Assembly: GCA_044369995.1 (NCBI GenBank)
Contig: JBILWG010000007.1
Location: forward strand, 1 to 32,437
Direction: 5' to 3'
DNA length: 32,437 nucleotides
Source: F1-60-MAGs149 sp044369995
GTDB lineage: Bacteria > Actinomycetota > Thermoleophilia > Gaiellales > F1-60-MAGs149
Position 1 is the stretch's first letter. Every line of letters starts with the position of its first letter. The notes beneath the pieces are model-generated. The model was not told the origin of the DNA. It searched no databases and worked only from the letters and a program-made list of their open reading frames with translations. The position numbers and the translations under genes were made by a program. Positions 25,131-32,437 of the stretch are shown in pieces.

Positions 25131-25776
25131 GGTCGGCGTCATCACGTTCCTCGGCTCGCTCGACGATCGCGACGCGCTGCGCGCGGTCTCGACGGTCGGC
25201 GGCACGCCCGTGCCGCTCTGGCATGGCGACACCGACCTGCAGGGCGTCGACGCGATCCTGCTGCCCGGCGGCTTCTCGTACGGCGATCACCTGCGCTGCG
25301 GTGCACTTGCCCGCTTCGCGCCGATCATGAGCGCGGTCGCCGAGTTCGCCGCGGCCGGCGGTCCGGTGCTCGGCATCTGCAACGGCTTCCAGATCCTCTG
25401 CGAGGCCGATCTGCTGCCCGGCATCCTCACTCCGAACCATGGCCAGCGCTTCATCTGCCGCGACGTGGACCTGATCGTCCAGAGCGAATCGCCATGGATC
25501 GGCAATCGCCCGGTCGGCGACGCCATCACCGTGCCGGTCAAGCACGGCGACGGCGCGTGGTTCCATCCGCAGGAGGGCCTCGCCGAGCTCGAGGCCAACG
25601 GACAGATCCTGCTCCGCTACAGCGAGGACATCAACGGCGCGACCGATCGCATCGCCTGCATCACGAACGCGGCGGGCAACGTGTGCGGCCTGATGCCCCA
25701 TCCAGAGCACGCGGTCGATCCGCTGCTCGGCTCGATCGACGGGCAGCTGCTCGTCGGCCGCCTCATCGCCGCCTAA
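25123..25776 (+). CDS. purQ: FGAM synthase glutaminase subunit PurQ
   Basis: A 217-residue class I glutamine amidotransferase that supplies ammonia to PurL. The nucleophile Cys lies in LGICNGFQIL, and the His-Glu pair in MPHPEHAVD; LLPGGFSYGDHLRCGA is the family block. The TTG start overlaps purS by eight bases. One oddity is FLGSLDDRDA at residues 9-18, where most PurQ have F-P-G-S/T-N-C-D; the catalytic residues are not affected. The usual partner purL is about 3.2 kb further on. Confidence 0.95.
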   Translation: MAKVGVITFLGSLDDRDALRAVSTVGGTPVPLWHGDTDLQGVDAILLPGGFSYGDHLRCGALARFAPIMSAVAEFAAAGGPVLGICNGFQILCEADLLPGILTPNHGQRFICRDVDLIVQSESPWIGNRPVGDAITVPVKHGDGAWFHPQEGLAELEANGQILLRYSEDINGATDRIACITNAAGNVCGLMPHPEHAVDPLLGSIDGQLLVGRLIAA

Positions 25777-25804
25777 TCTTCCGCGCAGAGCGTTCTCATC
25801 CGCC

Positions 25805-25822
25805 CGTCCCATGCTGGGGACG
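25805..25822. promoter_or_regulatory. Short dyad between purQ and the Rieske gene
   Basis: CGTCCC and GGGACG with a six-base spacer, 28 bases after the purQ stop. It could be a weak terminator or an operator; AAGGAG (25832-25837) follows as ribosome binding site of the next gene. Confidence 0.25.
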
Positions 25823-25844
25823 CACCACGACAAGGAGTTCCCCG

Positions 25845-26156
25845 ATGGCACAGGTCTCGATCGGCTCGCTGAGCGACTTCCCCGAAGGCACCCCGACATT
25901 CGCGGAGGCGGACGGCACGCGTCTCTGCATCGTGCGCGTCGGCGACACGGTCCACGCGATCTGCGACGACTGCCCGCACGCGGAGGCCTCGTTGAGCGAG
26001 GGCGACTTCCTCGCCGAGGACATGGCGGTCGAGTGTCCGCTGCACGGCAGCGCGTTCAACGTCGAGACGGGCGATCCCGATGCCCCGCCCGCGACGGAGG
26101 CCGTGCAGGTCTTCGCCGTGACGGTCGACGGCGACGACGTCCTCGTCGAGGTCTGA
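25845..26156 (+). CDS. Rieske [2Fe-2S] ferredoxin
   Basis: A 103-residue soluble Rieske protein. The cluster ligands are C43-x-H45 (CPHAEASL) and C64-x2-H67 (CPLHGSAFN). It resembles the ferredoxin components of ring-hydroxylating oxygenases and small assimilatory NirD-like proteins. The ATG at 25845 has AAGGAG seven bases upstream. The next gene, four bases on, encodes the matching FAD reductase, so the two form an electron-transfer pair; no oxygenase lies in the window. Confidence 0.92.
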   Translation: MAQVSIGSLSDFPEGTPTFAEADGTRLCIVRVGDTVHAICDDCPHAEASLSEGDFLAEDMAVECPLHGSAFNVETGDPDAPPATEAVQVFAVTVDGDDVLVEV

Positions 26157-26160
26157 GCCG

Positions 26161-27390
26161 ATGCCGATCGCGCTGATCGTCGGTGGTGGCATGGCCGGCC
26201 GTGCCGCTGCGGTGACGCTGCGGCGCGTCGGCTATCAGGGCGAGATCGTCCTCGTCGGCGAGGAATCGACGCCGCCGTACGATCGTCCGCCGCTGTCCAA
26301 GTCCGTCATCGTCGGCACGGCCGACCTCGACAAGGTGATCAAGCCGACGCTCGCGACGTACGCCGAGGACGGCATCGATCTGCGTCTCGGCGTGTCGGTG
26401 ACGGCCGCCGATGCTGCCGCGCGGACGGCGACGCTGTCGGACGACTCCGAGGTCGCCTGGGACGCGCTCGTCATCGCCACGGGCTGCGCGCCGCGCGAGG
26501 TGCCGATCCCTGGGCTCGACAAGCCGGGCGTCTTCCGCATCATGCGCATCGACGAGGCGCTGGCGATCCAGGAGGTGCTGGCCTCTGGACCGAAGCGCCT
26601 CGCGATCATCGGCGGCGGCTTCATCGGCATGGAGGCTGCGGCCGCCGCCGTCGCGCACGGCCACACGGCGACGGTGATCGAGGCGGCGCCGGAGCCGATG
26701 GCCCGGCCGCTCGGCCTCGAGGTCGCCGAGCGCGTGCTGCAGTGGGCGACCGACCGCGGCGTCGAGGTGCTGGCCGGTGTCGGCGTGGAGGAGGTGCTCG
26801 GCGACGATCGCGCGTCCGGCGTGCGGCTCGCCAGCGGCGACATCATCGACGCCGACCTCGTGATCTGCGCGATCGGACAGGTGCCGCGCCTCGACCTCGC
26901 GCGGATGCTCGGCTGCGAGGAGGCTGCCGGCGGCATCACGGTGGATGCCGGCATGCGCACGAGCGTGGAGGGCGTCTACGCCGTCGGCGACATCGCGGCC
27001 TTCCCGAGCAGGTGGGCCGACGAGGACCGTATCCGCGTCGAGCACGCCGGCGTGGCCATCGGCCACGGCCAGACGGCCGCCGAGCAGATCGCGACGGGCG
27101 AGGGCCTGTACGAGGACCTGCCGTCATTCTGGTCCGACCAGGGGGACATCACGCTCAACATGGTCGGTGTGGCCCGGCCCGACGATGAGATCGTCTGGCG
27201 TGGCGACCGCGACCTGCCGGCCTGCACGGCCTTCTACCTGCGTGACGGCAGGCTCCGCGCGGCGATGTCGGTCGGCGACATGAAGACCCTGCGCGGCGTG
27301 CGCAAGCTGTTTGCCGCCGGCGTCTCGCCGATTGCGGAGCAGCTGGCCGATCCCGACGTGGATCTCGCCGCTCTTGCTGCTGCAGGCTAG
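26161..27390 (+). CDS. FAD-dependent ferredoxin reductase
   Basis: A 409-residue pyridine nucleotide-disulphide oxidoreductase of the rubredoxin/ferredoxin-reductase type. It has an FAD dinucleotide-binding motif GGGMAG (8-13), PPYDRPPLSK, an NAD(P)H motif IIGGGFIGMEAA (about 149) and YAVGDIA (about 274), with no redox CxxC. It should pass electrons from NAD(P)H to the adjacent Rieske ferredoxin. The ATG lies four bases after the ferredoxin stop. The gene is convergent with the PAC2 gene, and a palindrome pair fills the gap. Confidence 0.93.
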   Translation: MPIALIVGGGMAGRAAAVTLRRVGYQGEIVLVGEESTPPYDRPPLSKSVIVGTADLDKVIKPTLATYAEDGIDLRLGVSVTAADAAARTATLSDDSEVAWDALVIATGCAPREVPIPGLDKPGVFRIMRIDEALAIQEVLASGPKRLAIIGGGFIGMEAAAAAVAHGHTATVIEAAPEPMARPLGLEVAERVLQWATDRGVEVLAGVGVEEVLGDDRASGVRLASGDIIDADLVICAIGQVPRLDLARMLGCEEAAGGITVDAGMRTSVEGVYAVGDIAAFPSRWADEDRIRVEHAGVAIGHGQTAAEQIATGEGLYEDLPSFWSDQGDITLNMVGVARPDDEIVWRGDRDLPACTAFYLRDGRLRAAMSVGDMKTLRGVRKLFAAGVSPIAEQLADPDVDLAALAAAG

Positions 27391-27401
27391 TCGAACGGCA
27401 G

Positions 27402-27507
27402 GGATGTCCCAAAGGGGTCAGACCCTTTTGGGACATAGGAAGCGCTGACGGTCTACCGAAATCCGTGGACATATGTCCCAAAAGGGTCTGACCCCTTTGG
27501 GACATCC
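27402..27507. repeat. Inverted pair of palindromic units between convergent genes
   Basis: Arms 27402-27437 and 27472-27507 (36 bases each) are perfect reverse complements around a 34-base spacer. Each arm is itself a hairpin GATGTCCC/GGGACAT around the core GGGGTCAGACCC. From either gene, the first unit met reads GGGGTCAGACCCTTTT, the form of a short intrinsic terminator. Confidence 0.93.
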
Positions 27508-27556
27508 GCACCTGAACGACGAGAGGTTGCGACGCCCATGCTCGCCGCTGGATTCC

Positions 27557-28519
27557 CTATCCGTCGTCGCGCTGCTTGCGCAGGTACTCCTGCAGCTCGG
27601 CCTCGAGTTCGTCCGCGCTCGGGAGGTTCTCGGACGTGATCTCGTCGAGGGCCATGCCGGGGTTCCCGTCGCCATCTTCGCCGTCCTGGCCGTCCTCATC
27701 GTCCTCGTCGTCATATCCCTCGTCGTCATCGTCGTAGTCGTCGCCGTTGTCTAGGCGATCCTCGAGGTCGGTGACGTACGACCGCATCTCCGCGTCCTTC
27801 TCGACGACGCGGGCGATCTGGCGATCGAACTCGGCGGAGGCCTGCTCGAGCTCGGTCGGCGAGAGGTCGCACTCGATGATCGGCTCGAGCGCGCGAATCA
27901 GCGCGAGCGCGGCAGTCGGGTTCGGATTGCCACCCAGATAGTGCGGCACGGCGGCCCACAGGCTGGCGGAGGGGATCCTGCTCTTCCCGAGGTCGTCGTG
28001 GAGGACGCCGACGATGCCGGTCGGACCCTCGTAGCGCACGGGCTCGAGATCGAAGCGCTCGATCAGGCTCGGGTCGTGAGCCGCACCGGAGACGGGAATA
28101 TCGCGCGTGTGCGGCGTATCGGCCAGCAGACCGCCCAGCGTGACGGCCAGGGTGCAGCCGAGCTCGCCCGCCAGCTCGGAGACTGCGCGGCTGAACTCGC
28201 GCCAACGGAAGTTCGGCTCGACGCCGATCACGAGGATCACGTCGCGCTCGCCGTTCGGCAGGCTCGCGTGGAAGAACTCGGTCTCGGGCCACGTGATCTG
28301 CCGCACGTGGCCCTCTTCGATCGTCACCTGCGGGCGCGTCTGCTGGTAATCGACGAAGCCGTCCGAATCGATTTCGCCGAAGCGCACCGCATTGAGGTTG
28401 TTCTTCAGGAAGGCGGCTGCGATGGTGGCGGCCGACCCGCCGTCGTTCCAGCCGCGGAAGGCCGCGATCAGGATCGGGTCGCGGAGCGTCGGACGGGAGG
28501 TCAGCTGAATTGGGCCCAC
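27557..28519 (-). CDS. PAC2-family protein with acidic linker
   Basis: A 320-residue protein of the PAC2 (proteasome-assembly-chaperone-like) family, common in actinobacteria. The N-terminal domain has LIAAFRGWNDGGSAAT and VILVIGVEPNFRWREF, then GGLLADTPHTRDIPVSG and GVLHDDLGKSRIPSASLWAAVPHY. Residues about 255-292 form a nearly pure Asp/Glu/Gly/Tyr stretch, followed by a short charged helix at the end. The bacterial function is not known. The GTG at 28519 follows a TAGTGT box by six bases. It lies on the opposite strand to the pur genes it separates. Confidence 0.9.
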   Translation of the reverse strand: MGPIQLTSRPTLRDPILIAAFRGWNDGGSAATIAAAFLKNNLNAVRFGEIDSDGFVDYQQTRPQVTIEEGHVRQITWPETEFFHASLPNGERDVILVIGVEPNFRWREFSRAVSELAGELGCTLAVTLGGLLADTPHTRDIPVSGAAHDPSLIERFDLEPVRYEGPTGIVGVLHDDLGKSRIPSASLWAAVPHYLGGNPNPTAALALIRALEPIIECDLSPTELEQASAEFDRQIARVVEKDAEMRSYVTDLEDRLDNGDDYDDDDEGYDDEDDEDGQDGEDGDGNPGMALDEITSENLPSADELEAELQEYLRKQRDDG

Positions 28520-28525
28520 GCCCGA

Positions 28526-28531
28526 ACACTA
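28526..28531 (-). promoter_or_regulatory. -10 box of the PAC2 gene
   Basis: TAGTGT on the minus strand ends six bases before the GTG at 28519. Confidence 0.4.
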
Positions 28532-28559
28532 CGCGGAACGTCGGCGCGGCGGCGACAGC

Positions 28560-28593
28560 GCCTCCGCGGCCTCACCGAGGAGGCCGCGGAGGC
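28560..28593 (-). terminator. 14-base stem hairpin overlapping the end of a small gene
   Basis: GCCTCCGCGGCCTC (28560-28573) and GAGGCCGCGGAGGC (28580-28593) are perfect inverted repeats with a six-base loop. The hairpin contains the TGA and the last codons (Pro/Arg-rich) of the small minus-strand gene, and lies just before the PAC2 promoter. Confidence 0.65.
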
Positions 28594-28835
28594 CGCTTCG
28601 GCAGGCGCGCCCAGAGGTCTTCGGGCATGCTGACCGGGCCGCGGATCATGCGGCCGTTGCGGCGGTAGCCGATGCGGACGAAGCGCGTGCCGTCGGCGCG
28701 CTCGAGAGATTGGATCGCGATCTCGCCCGTGGTGGCATCGCCATCCAGGATCTGCTCGGCGAGCAGGATCGCCCGGCCGCCCGGCACGGCGATCGTCGGG
28801 CGGCTGGGAGCGGGGGTGATGGTGGAGGTAGGCAT
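28572..28835 (-). CDS. Small hypothetical protein
   Basis: An 87-residue protein with no family I recognise. After a Pro/Thr-rich start it has a compact, strand-rich middle (VPGGRAILLAEQILDGDA, then EIAIQSLERADGTRFVRIGY and RRNGRMIRGPVSMPEDLW) and a Pro/Arg tail. The middle reads as real protein, not as a shadow. No -10 box is evident upstream of the ATG at 28835. It is divergent from purL. A strong hairpin spans its stop codon. Confidence 0.6.
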   Translation of the reverse strand: MPTSTITPAPSRPTIAVPGGRAILLAEQILDGDATTGEIAIQSLERADGTRFVRIGYRRNGRMIRGPVSMPEDLWARLPKRPPRPPR

Positions 28836-28946
28836 GGCGTGGATGCTGCTCGACGCGTGCGCGCGGACGAGCGACAGCGGCCGGCCGCTTCGTGCCGGAG
28901 GCGCGTCGGGCCCGTACGAACCGTCAATGACGACAGGTGCCTCCGC

Positions 28947-28952
28947 TAGTGT
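28947..28952 (+). promoter_or_regulatory. -10 box of purL
   Basis: TAGTGT ends ten bases before the GTG at 28963, in the 127-base divergent gap. It shows that purL-purF has its own promoter apart from purB-purQ. Confidence 0.4.
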
Positions 28953-28962
28953 TGGTCAACGC

Positions 28963-31173
28963 GTGAACCACGTCTCCGACCCCTCGCTGCATCGCCAACT
29001 CGGGCTGACGGATGACGAGTACGCGCAGATCGTCGTCCTGATGGGGCGCGACCCGAATCACTTCGAGTTGGCCGTGTTCTCGCTGCTCTGGAGCGAGCAC
29101 TGCGGCTACAAGCATTCGCGCGCCGTCCTGCGTCGTTTCCCGACCGATGGGCCCGCCGTGCTGCAGGGCCCGGGCGAGAACGCCGGCGTCGTCGACGTCG
29201 GCGACGGTCTCGGCGTGGCGTTCAAGGTCGAGAGCCACAACCACCCGTCCGCCGTCGAGCCCTTCCAGGGCGCCGCGACGGGCGTCGGCGGCATCCTCCG
29301 CGACGTCTTCGCGATGGGCGCCCGCCCGATCGCCGTGCTCGATTCGCTGCGCTTCGGCGATCCCGCCACGGAGCGCACCCGCCGCCTGCTCGACGGTGCG
29401 GTACGCGGGATCGGCCACTACGGCAACTGCGTCGGCGTCGCCAACATCGGCGGCGAGGTGCGGTTCGATCCGGGCTACGAGCAGTCGTGCCTCGTCAACG
29501 CCATGTGCATCGGCGTCCTCAAGGCGTCCGATCTCAAGAGCGCGACGGCGGCCGGCATCGGCAACCTCGTCGTGCTGTTCGGCGCGCGCACCGGTCGCGA
29601 CGGTATCGGCGGCGCGTCCGTCCTCGCCTCGCAGGACATCGACGCGGGCGGCGACGACAAGCGCCCGACCGTCCAGATCGGCGATCCCTACATGGAGAAG
29701 CGCCTGATCGAGACCTCGCTCGAGCTCGTGCGCGACGACGTTCTCGTCGGCCTGCAGGACCTCGGCGCCGCGGGCCTCGCCTCGTCCGCGTCGGAGATGG
29801 CATCGCGCGGCCCCGTCGGCGTCAAGCTCGACCTCGCCAAGGTGCCGCTGCGCGAGGCCGACATGGAGGCGTTCGAGATCATGATCTCGGAATCGCAGGA
29901 GCGCATGCTCGCCTGCGTCGAGCCGAGCCGCCTCGCCGAGGTGCAGGCGCTCTGCGCCCGCTGGGAGCTCGAGTGCTCGGTCATCGGCGAGGTCGTCGAG
30001 GGCGATCACCTGATCTGCACGATGGGCGACACCGTGGTCGGCGACATCCCCGTCGCCGCGCTCGTCGATGACTGCCCCCGCTACACGCTCGATCCGCAGC
30101 GCCCGGCGCGTCTCGACACCGAGCCCGTCGACGTGGCCACGCTCCCCGCGATGGGCGACGCCTCCGCGATCCTGGAGCAGCTGCTCGCGCTGCCGAACAT
30201 CGCCTCGAAGGCCGCCATCTTCCAGCAGTACGACCAGATCGTCGGCGGCGGGACGGTCATCCGCCCGGGCGCCGACGCCGGCGTGATCCGCCTGCCCGAC
30301 TCGAAGCGCGCGGTCGCCGCGGCGCTCGACGGCAGCGGTCGCCGCACGTGGCTCGATCCGCGTCGCGGTGGGCGGCAAGCCGTCGCCGAGGCCGCGCGCA
30401 ACGTGGCGTGCACCGGCGGTCGTCCGCTCGCGATCACGAACTGCCTGAACTTCGGCAACCCGGAGAAGGGCGAGACGCCGTACATGTTCGTCGAGGCCGT
30501 GGAGGGCATGGCGGAGGCCTGCGAGGCGCTGCAGGCGCCGGTCGTCTCCGGCAACGTGTCGCTCTACAACGAGCACTCGGGTGGTCCGATTCCGCCGTCG
30601 CCGATCGTCGGCTGCGTCGGGCTGATCGAGGATGCGGGCAAGAGCATCGGCGCCGCGCCGAGGAGTGGCGCGTCGATCGTCCTGCTCGGCGATGCCGCGC
30701 CCGCTGTGGATGGCTCCGAGTACCAGGCCGAGCTGCTCGGCGGCGTCGCCGGCCGCATCCCCGATATCGACCTCGCGGCCGAGGCGCGCCTGATCGACGT
30801 GCTCGTCGAGGCCGCTGCCGCGGGCATCAGCCACGCCGCGCACGATGCGGCCGAGGGCGGCATCGCCGTCGCGGCCGCCGAGATGGCGATCGCCGGCAAG
30901 GTCGGCATCGGCATCGAGCTGCCGCTGCTGGCCGAGCGCGACGACATCACGCTGTTCGGCGAGGCCGGCAACGGCCACGTCCTCGTCGCCACCGACGACG
31001 CCGATGCGCTGCTCGCACTGGCCGCCAAGCACGACGTGCCTGCGCTGCTCGTCGGCACCGCTGGGGGAGACGCCATCCGCGTCGCCGTCGGTCCGACCGT
31101 CGCCGAGCTGCCGCTCGCCGCCGCGGTCGCCTCCTGGTCGGCGACGATGCCCGCGCTGATCGGGGCGGCCTAG
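28963..31173 (+). CDS. purL: FGAM synthase large subunit PurL (small type)
   Basis: A 736-residue enzyme that converts FGAR to FGAM with ATP and ammonia from PurQ. The length and the presence of purS and purQ define the small-PurL system. Blocks seen: LWSEHCGYKHSR (about 35-46), FKVESHNHPSAVEPFQGAAT, GLQDLGAAGL, CTGGRPLAITNCLNFGNPEK and SHAAHDAAEGGIAVA. The GTG at 28963 gives the proper N-terminus; the open frame upstream lacks family similarity. purF starts two bases after its stop. Confidence 0.96.
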   Translation: MNHVSDPSLHRQLGLTDDEYAQIVVLMGRDPNHFELAVFSLLWSEHCGYKHSRAVLRRFPTDGPAVLQGPGENAGVVDVGDGLGVAFKVESHNHPSAVEPFQGAATGVGGILRDVFAMGARPIAVLDSLRFGDPATERTRRLLDGAVRGIGHYGNCVGVANIGGEVRFDPGYEQSCLVNAMCIGVLKASDLKSATAAGIGNLVVLFGARTGRDGIGGASVLASQDIDAGGDDKRPTVQIGDPYMEKRLIETSLELVRDDVLVGLQDLGAAGLASSASEMASRGPVGVKLDLAKVPLREADMEAFEIMISESQERMLACVEPSRLAEVQALCARWELECSVIGEVVEGDHLICTMGDTVVGDIPVAALVDDCPRYTLDPQRPARLDTEPVDVATLPAMGDASAILEQLLALPNIASKAAIFQQYDQIVGGGTVIRPGADAGVIRLPDSKRAVAAALDGSGRRTWLDPRRGGRQAVAEAARNVACTGGRPLAITNCLNFGNPEKGETPYMFVEAVEGMAEACEALQAPVVSGNVSLYNEHSGGPIPPSPIVGCVGLIEDAGKSIGAAPRSGASIVLLGDAAPAVDGSEYQAELLGGVAGRIPDIDLAAEARLIDVLVEAAAAGISHAAHDAAEGGIAVAAAEMAIAGKVGIGIELPLLAERDDITLFGEAGNGHVLVATDDADALLALAAKHDVPALLVGTAGGDAIRVAVGPTVAELPLAAAVASWSATMPALIGAA

Positions 31174-31175
31174 CC

Positions 31176-32437
31176 ATGTGCGGCGTCTTCGGCATCCGCG
31201 CGTCGGACCGCGACGTCGCGCGCCTCACGTACTTCGCGCTCTACGCGCTGCAGCATCGTGGGCAGGAGAGCGCCGGCATCGCCGTCACCGATGGGCGCCA
31301 CATCCAGGCGGTGCGCGAGCTCGGCCTCGTCTCGCAGGTCTTCGACGAGTCGACGCTCGAGACGCTCGAGGGCATCGCGGCCGTCGGGCATGCGCGCTAC
31401 TCGACGACGGGCTCGTCGCGTTGGCAGAACGCCCAGCCGGTGATTCGCCATCGGCAGGGCCGCACGCTCTCGCTCGCGCACAACGGCAACCTCACGAATA
31501 CGACCGAGCTGCGCGACGAGCTCGAGGCGCGTGGTCTCAAGTTCGAGTCGACCTCCGACACCGAGGTCATCGCGGCGCTGATCTGCGAGCACGACGGACC
31601 GCTCGTCGATGGCGTCAAAGAGGCCATCAGCCGCATCGTCGGCGCCTTCGCCGCGATCGTCATGGACGAGGAGCAGCTGATCGGCTTTCGCGATCCCGAC
31701 GGCATTCGCCCACTCGTGCTCGGCGACCTCGACGGGCACCCCGTGCTCGCGTCGGAGACCTGCGCGCTCGACATCGTCGGCGCCACGTTCGTCCGCGACG
31801 TCGAGCCCGGCGAGATCGTGATCCTCACGGACCGCGGCGTCGAGAGCATCATGCCGGCCGAGCCGCGTCATCCCGCGCTCTGCGTCTTCGAGTTCATCTA
31901 CTTCGCCCGGCCCGACTCGAAGCTCGACGGTCTGCACCTGCATCGCACGCGGGAGCGCATGGGGGAGATCCTCGCCGAGGAGTCGCCGATCGAGGCCGAC
32001 ATCGTCATCCCGGTGCCCGACTCGGGTGCTCCCGCGGCGCAGGGCTACGCGCGCAAGAGCGGCATCCCGTACGTCGATGGCCTCGTCAAGAACCGCTACG
32101 TCGGCCGCACCTTCATCCAGCCGGATCAGGCGATGCGCGAGAACGGCATCAAGCTGAAGTTCAATCCCATGCCCGATGTGCTGGCCGGGCAGCGGGTGAT
32201 CGTCGTCGACGACTCGATCGTGCGCGGCACGACGACGCGCAAGATCGTCGAGATGCTGCGCGGTGCCGGCGCCACCGAGGTGCACCTGCGCATCTCCTCG
32301 CCGCCCGTCATCTCCCCGTGCTTCTACGGGATCGACATGGCGACGAAGGACCAGATGATCGCGGCCAACCAGTCGATCGAGGAGATTCGCCAGCAGCTCG
32401 GCGCCGACTCGCTCGCGTACCTGTCGCTCGATGGCCT
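31176..32437 (+). CDS. purF: Amidophosphoribosyltransferase (3' end off window)
   Basis: The first 420 codons of the committed enzyme of purine synthesis, which makes phosphoribosylamine from PRPP and glutamine. The nucleophile is Cys 2 (MCGVFGI), with no propeptide ahead of it, so only Met removal is needed. HRGQESAGIA, GHARYSTTG and HNGNLTN form the glutaminase domain, and VIVVDDSIVRGTT (about 341) is the PRPP loop. Cys in ALCVFEFIYFARPDS and SPCFYGIDM match positions of the [4Fe-4S] form known from Bacillus; the remaining cluster cysteines would lie outside the window. The ATG is two bases after the purL stop. Confidence 0.96.
   Translation, partial: MCGVFGIRASDRDVARLTYFALYALQHRGQESAGIAVTDGRHIQAVRELGLVSQVFDESTLETLEGIAAVGHARYSTTGSSRWQNAQPVIRHRQGRTLSLAHNGNLTNTTELRDELEARGLKFESTSDTEVIAALICEHDGPLVDGVKEAISRIVGAFAAIVMDEEQLIGFRDPDGIRPLVLGDLDGHPVLASETCALDIVGATFVRDVEPGEIVILTDRGVESIMPAEPRHPALCVFEFIYFARPDSKLDGLHLHRTRERMGEILAEESPIEADIVIPVPDSGAPAAQGYARKSGIPYVDGLVKNRYVGRTFIQPDQAMRENGIKLKFNPMPDVLAGQRVIVVDDSIVRGTTTRKIVEMLRGAGATEVHLRISSPPVISPCFYGIDMATKDQMIAANQSIEEIRQQLGADSLAYLSLDG

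Overview
The window is a dense, very GC-rich bacterial chromosome segment. The layout fits Actinomycetota, and my best guess is a Thermoleophilia/Solirubrobacterales-like lineage, although nothing here fixes the taxon. Supporting signs are GTG and TTG starts, 4-base stop/start overlaps, a CsoR-CopA pair, a PAC2-family protein, the small-PurL plus PurS plus PurQ type of FGAM synthase, and many start codons lying 6-7 bases after a TAGNNT -10 box, which suggests leaderless mRNAs.

Positions 1-12.5 kb hold single accessory and housekeeping genes: a truncated acyl/acetyl-CoA synthetase, a His/Cys-repeat protein of unknown function, an ABC exporter half-transporter, an isolated imidazolonepropionase (hutI), two vapBC-type toxin-antitoxin pairs flanking a 1-Cys peroxiredoxin, a thioredoxin-like/DUF255 protein, a small hypothetical gene, argF and a secreted alpha/beta hydrolase. 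Positions 12.5-16.3 kb hold a Cu(I) P-type ATPase divergent from its likely repressor CsoR. CsoR overlaps a lipoate-ligase-like gene, and a small membrane-anchored protein follows.

Positions 16.4-32.4 kb are the conserved core: rpsF-ssb-rplI-dnaB (rpsR missing), then de novo purine synthesis, purA-purD, purB-purC-purS-purQ and purL-purF. The purine genes are split twice, by a third vapBC pair and by a block holding a Rieske ferredoxin, its FAD reductase, a PAC2 protein and a small gene. Together the pur genes here cover PRPP amidotransferase, GARS, FGAM synthase, SAICAR synthase, adenylosuccinate lyase and adenylosuccinate synthetase.

The most unusual signal is a family of GGGGTCWGRCCCC-cored palindromes at five intergenic loci (nine units, mostly in pairs). 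Each locus lies just 3' of a gene, and three lie between convergent genes. Two copies are embedded in larger related elements (about 243 and 177 bp) with imperfect terminal inverted repeats, which start exactly at TAG stop codons. These look like REP/BIME- or MITE-like elements that may act as bidirectional terminators.
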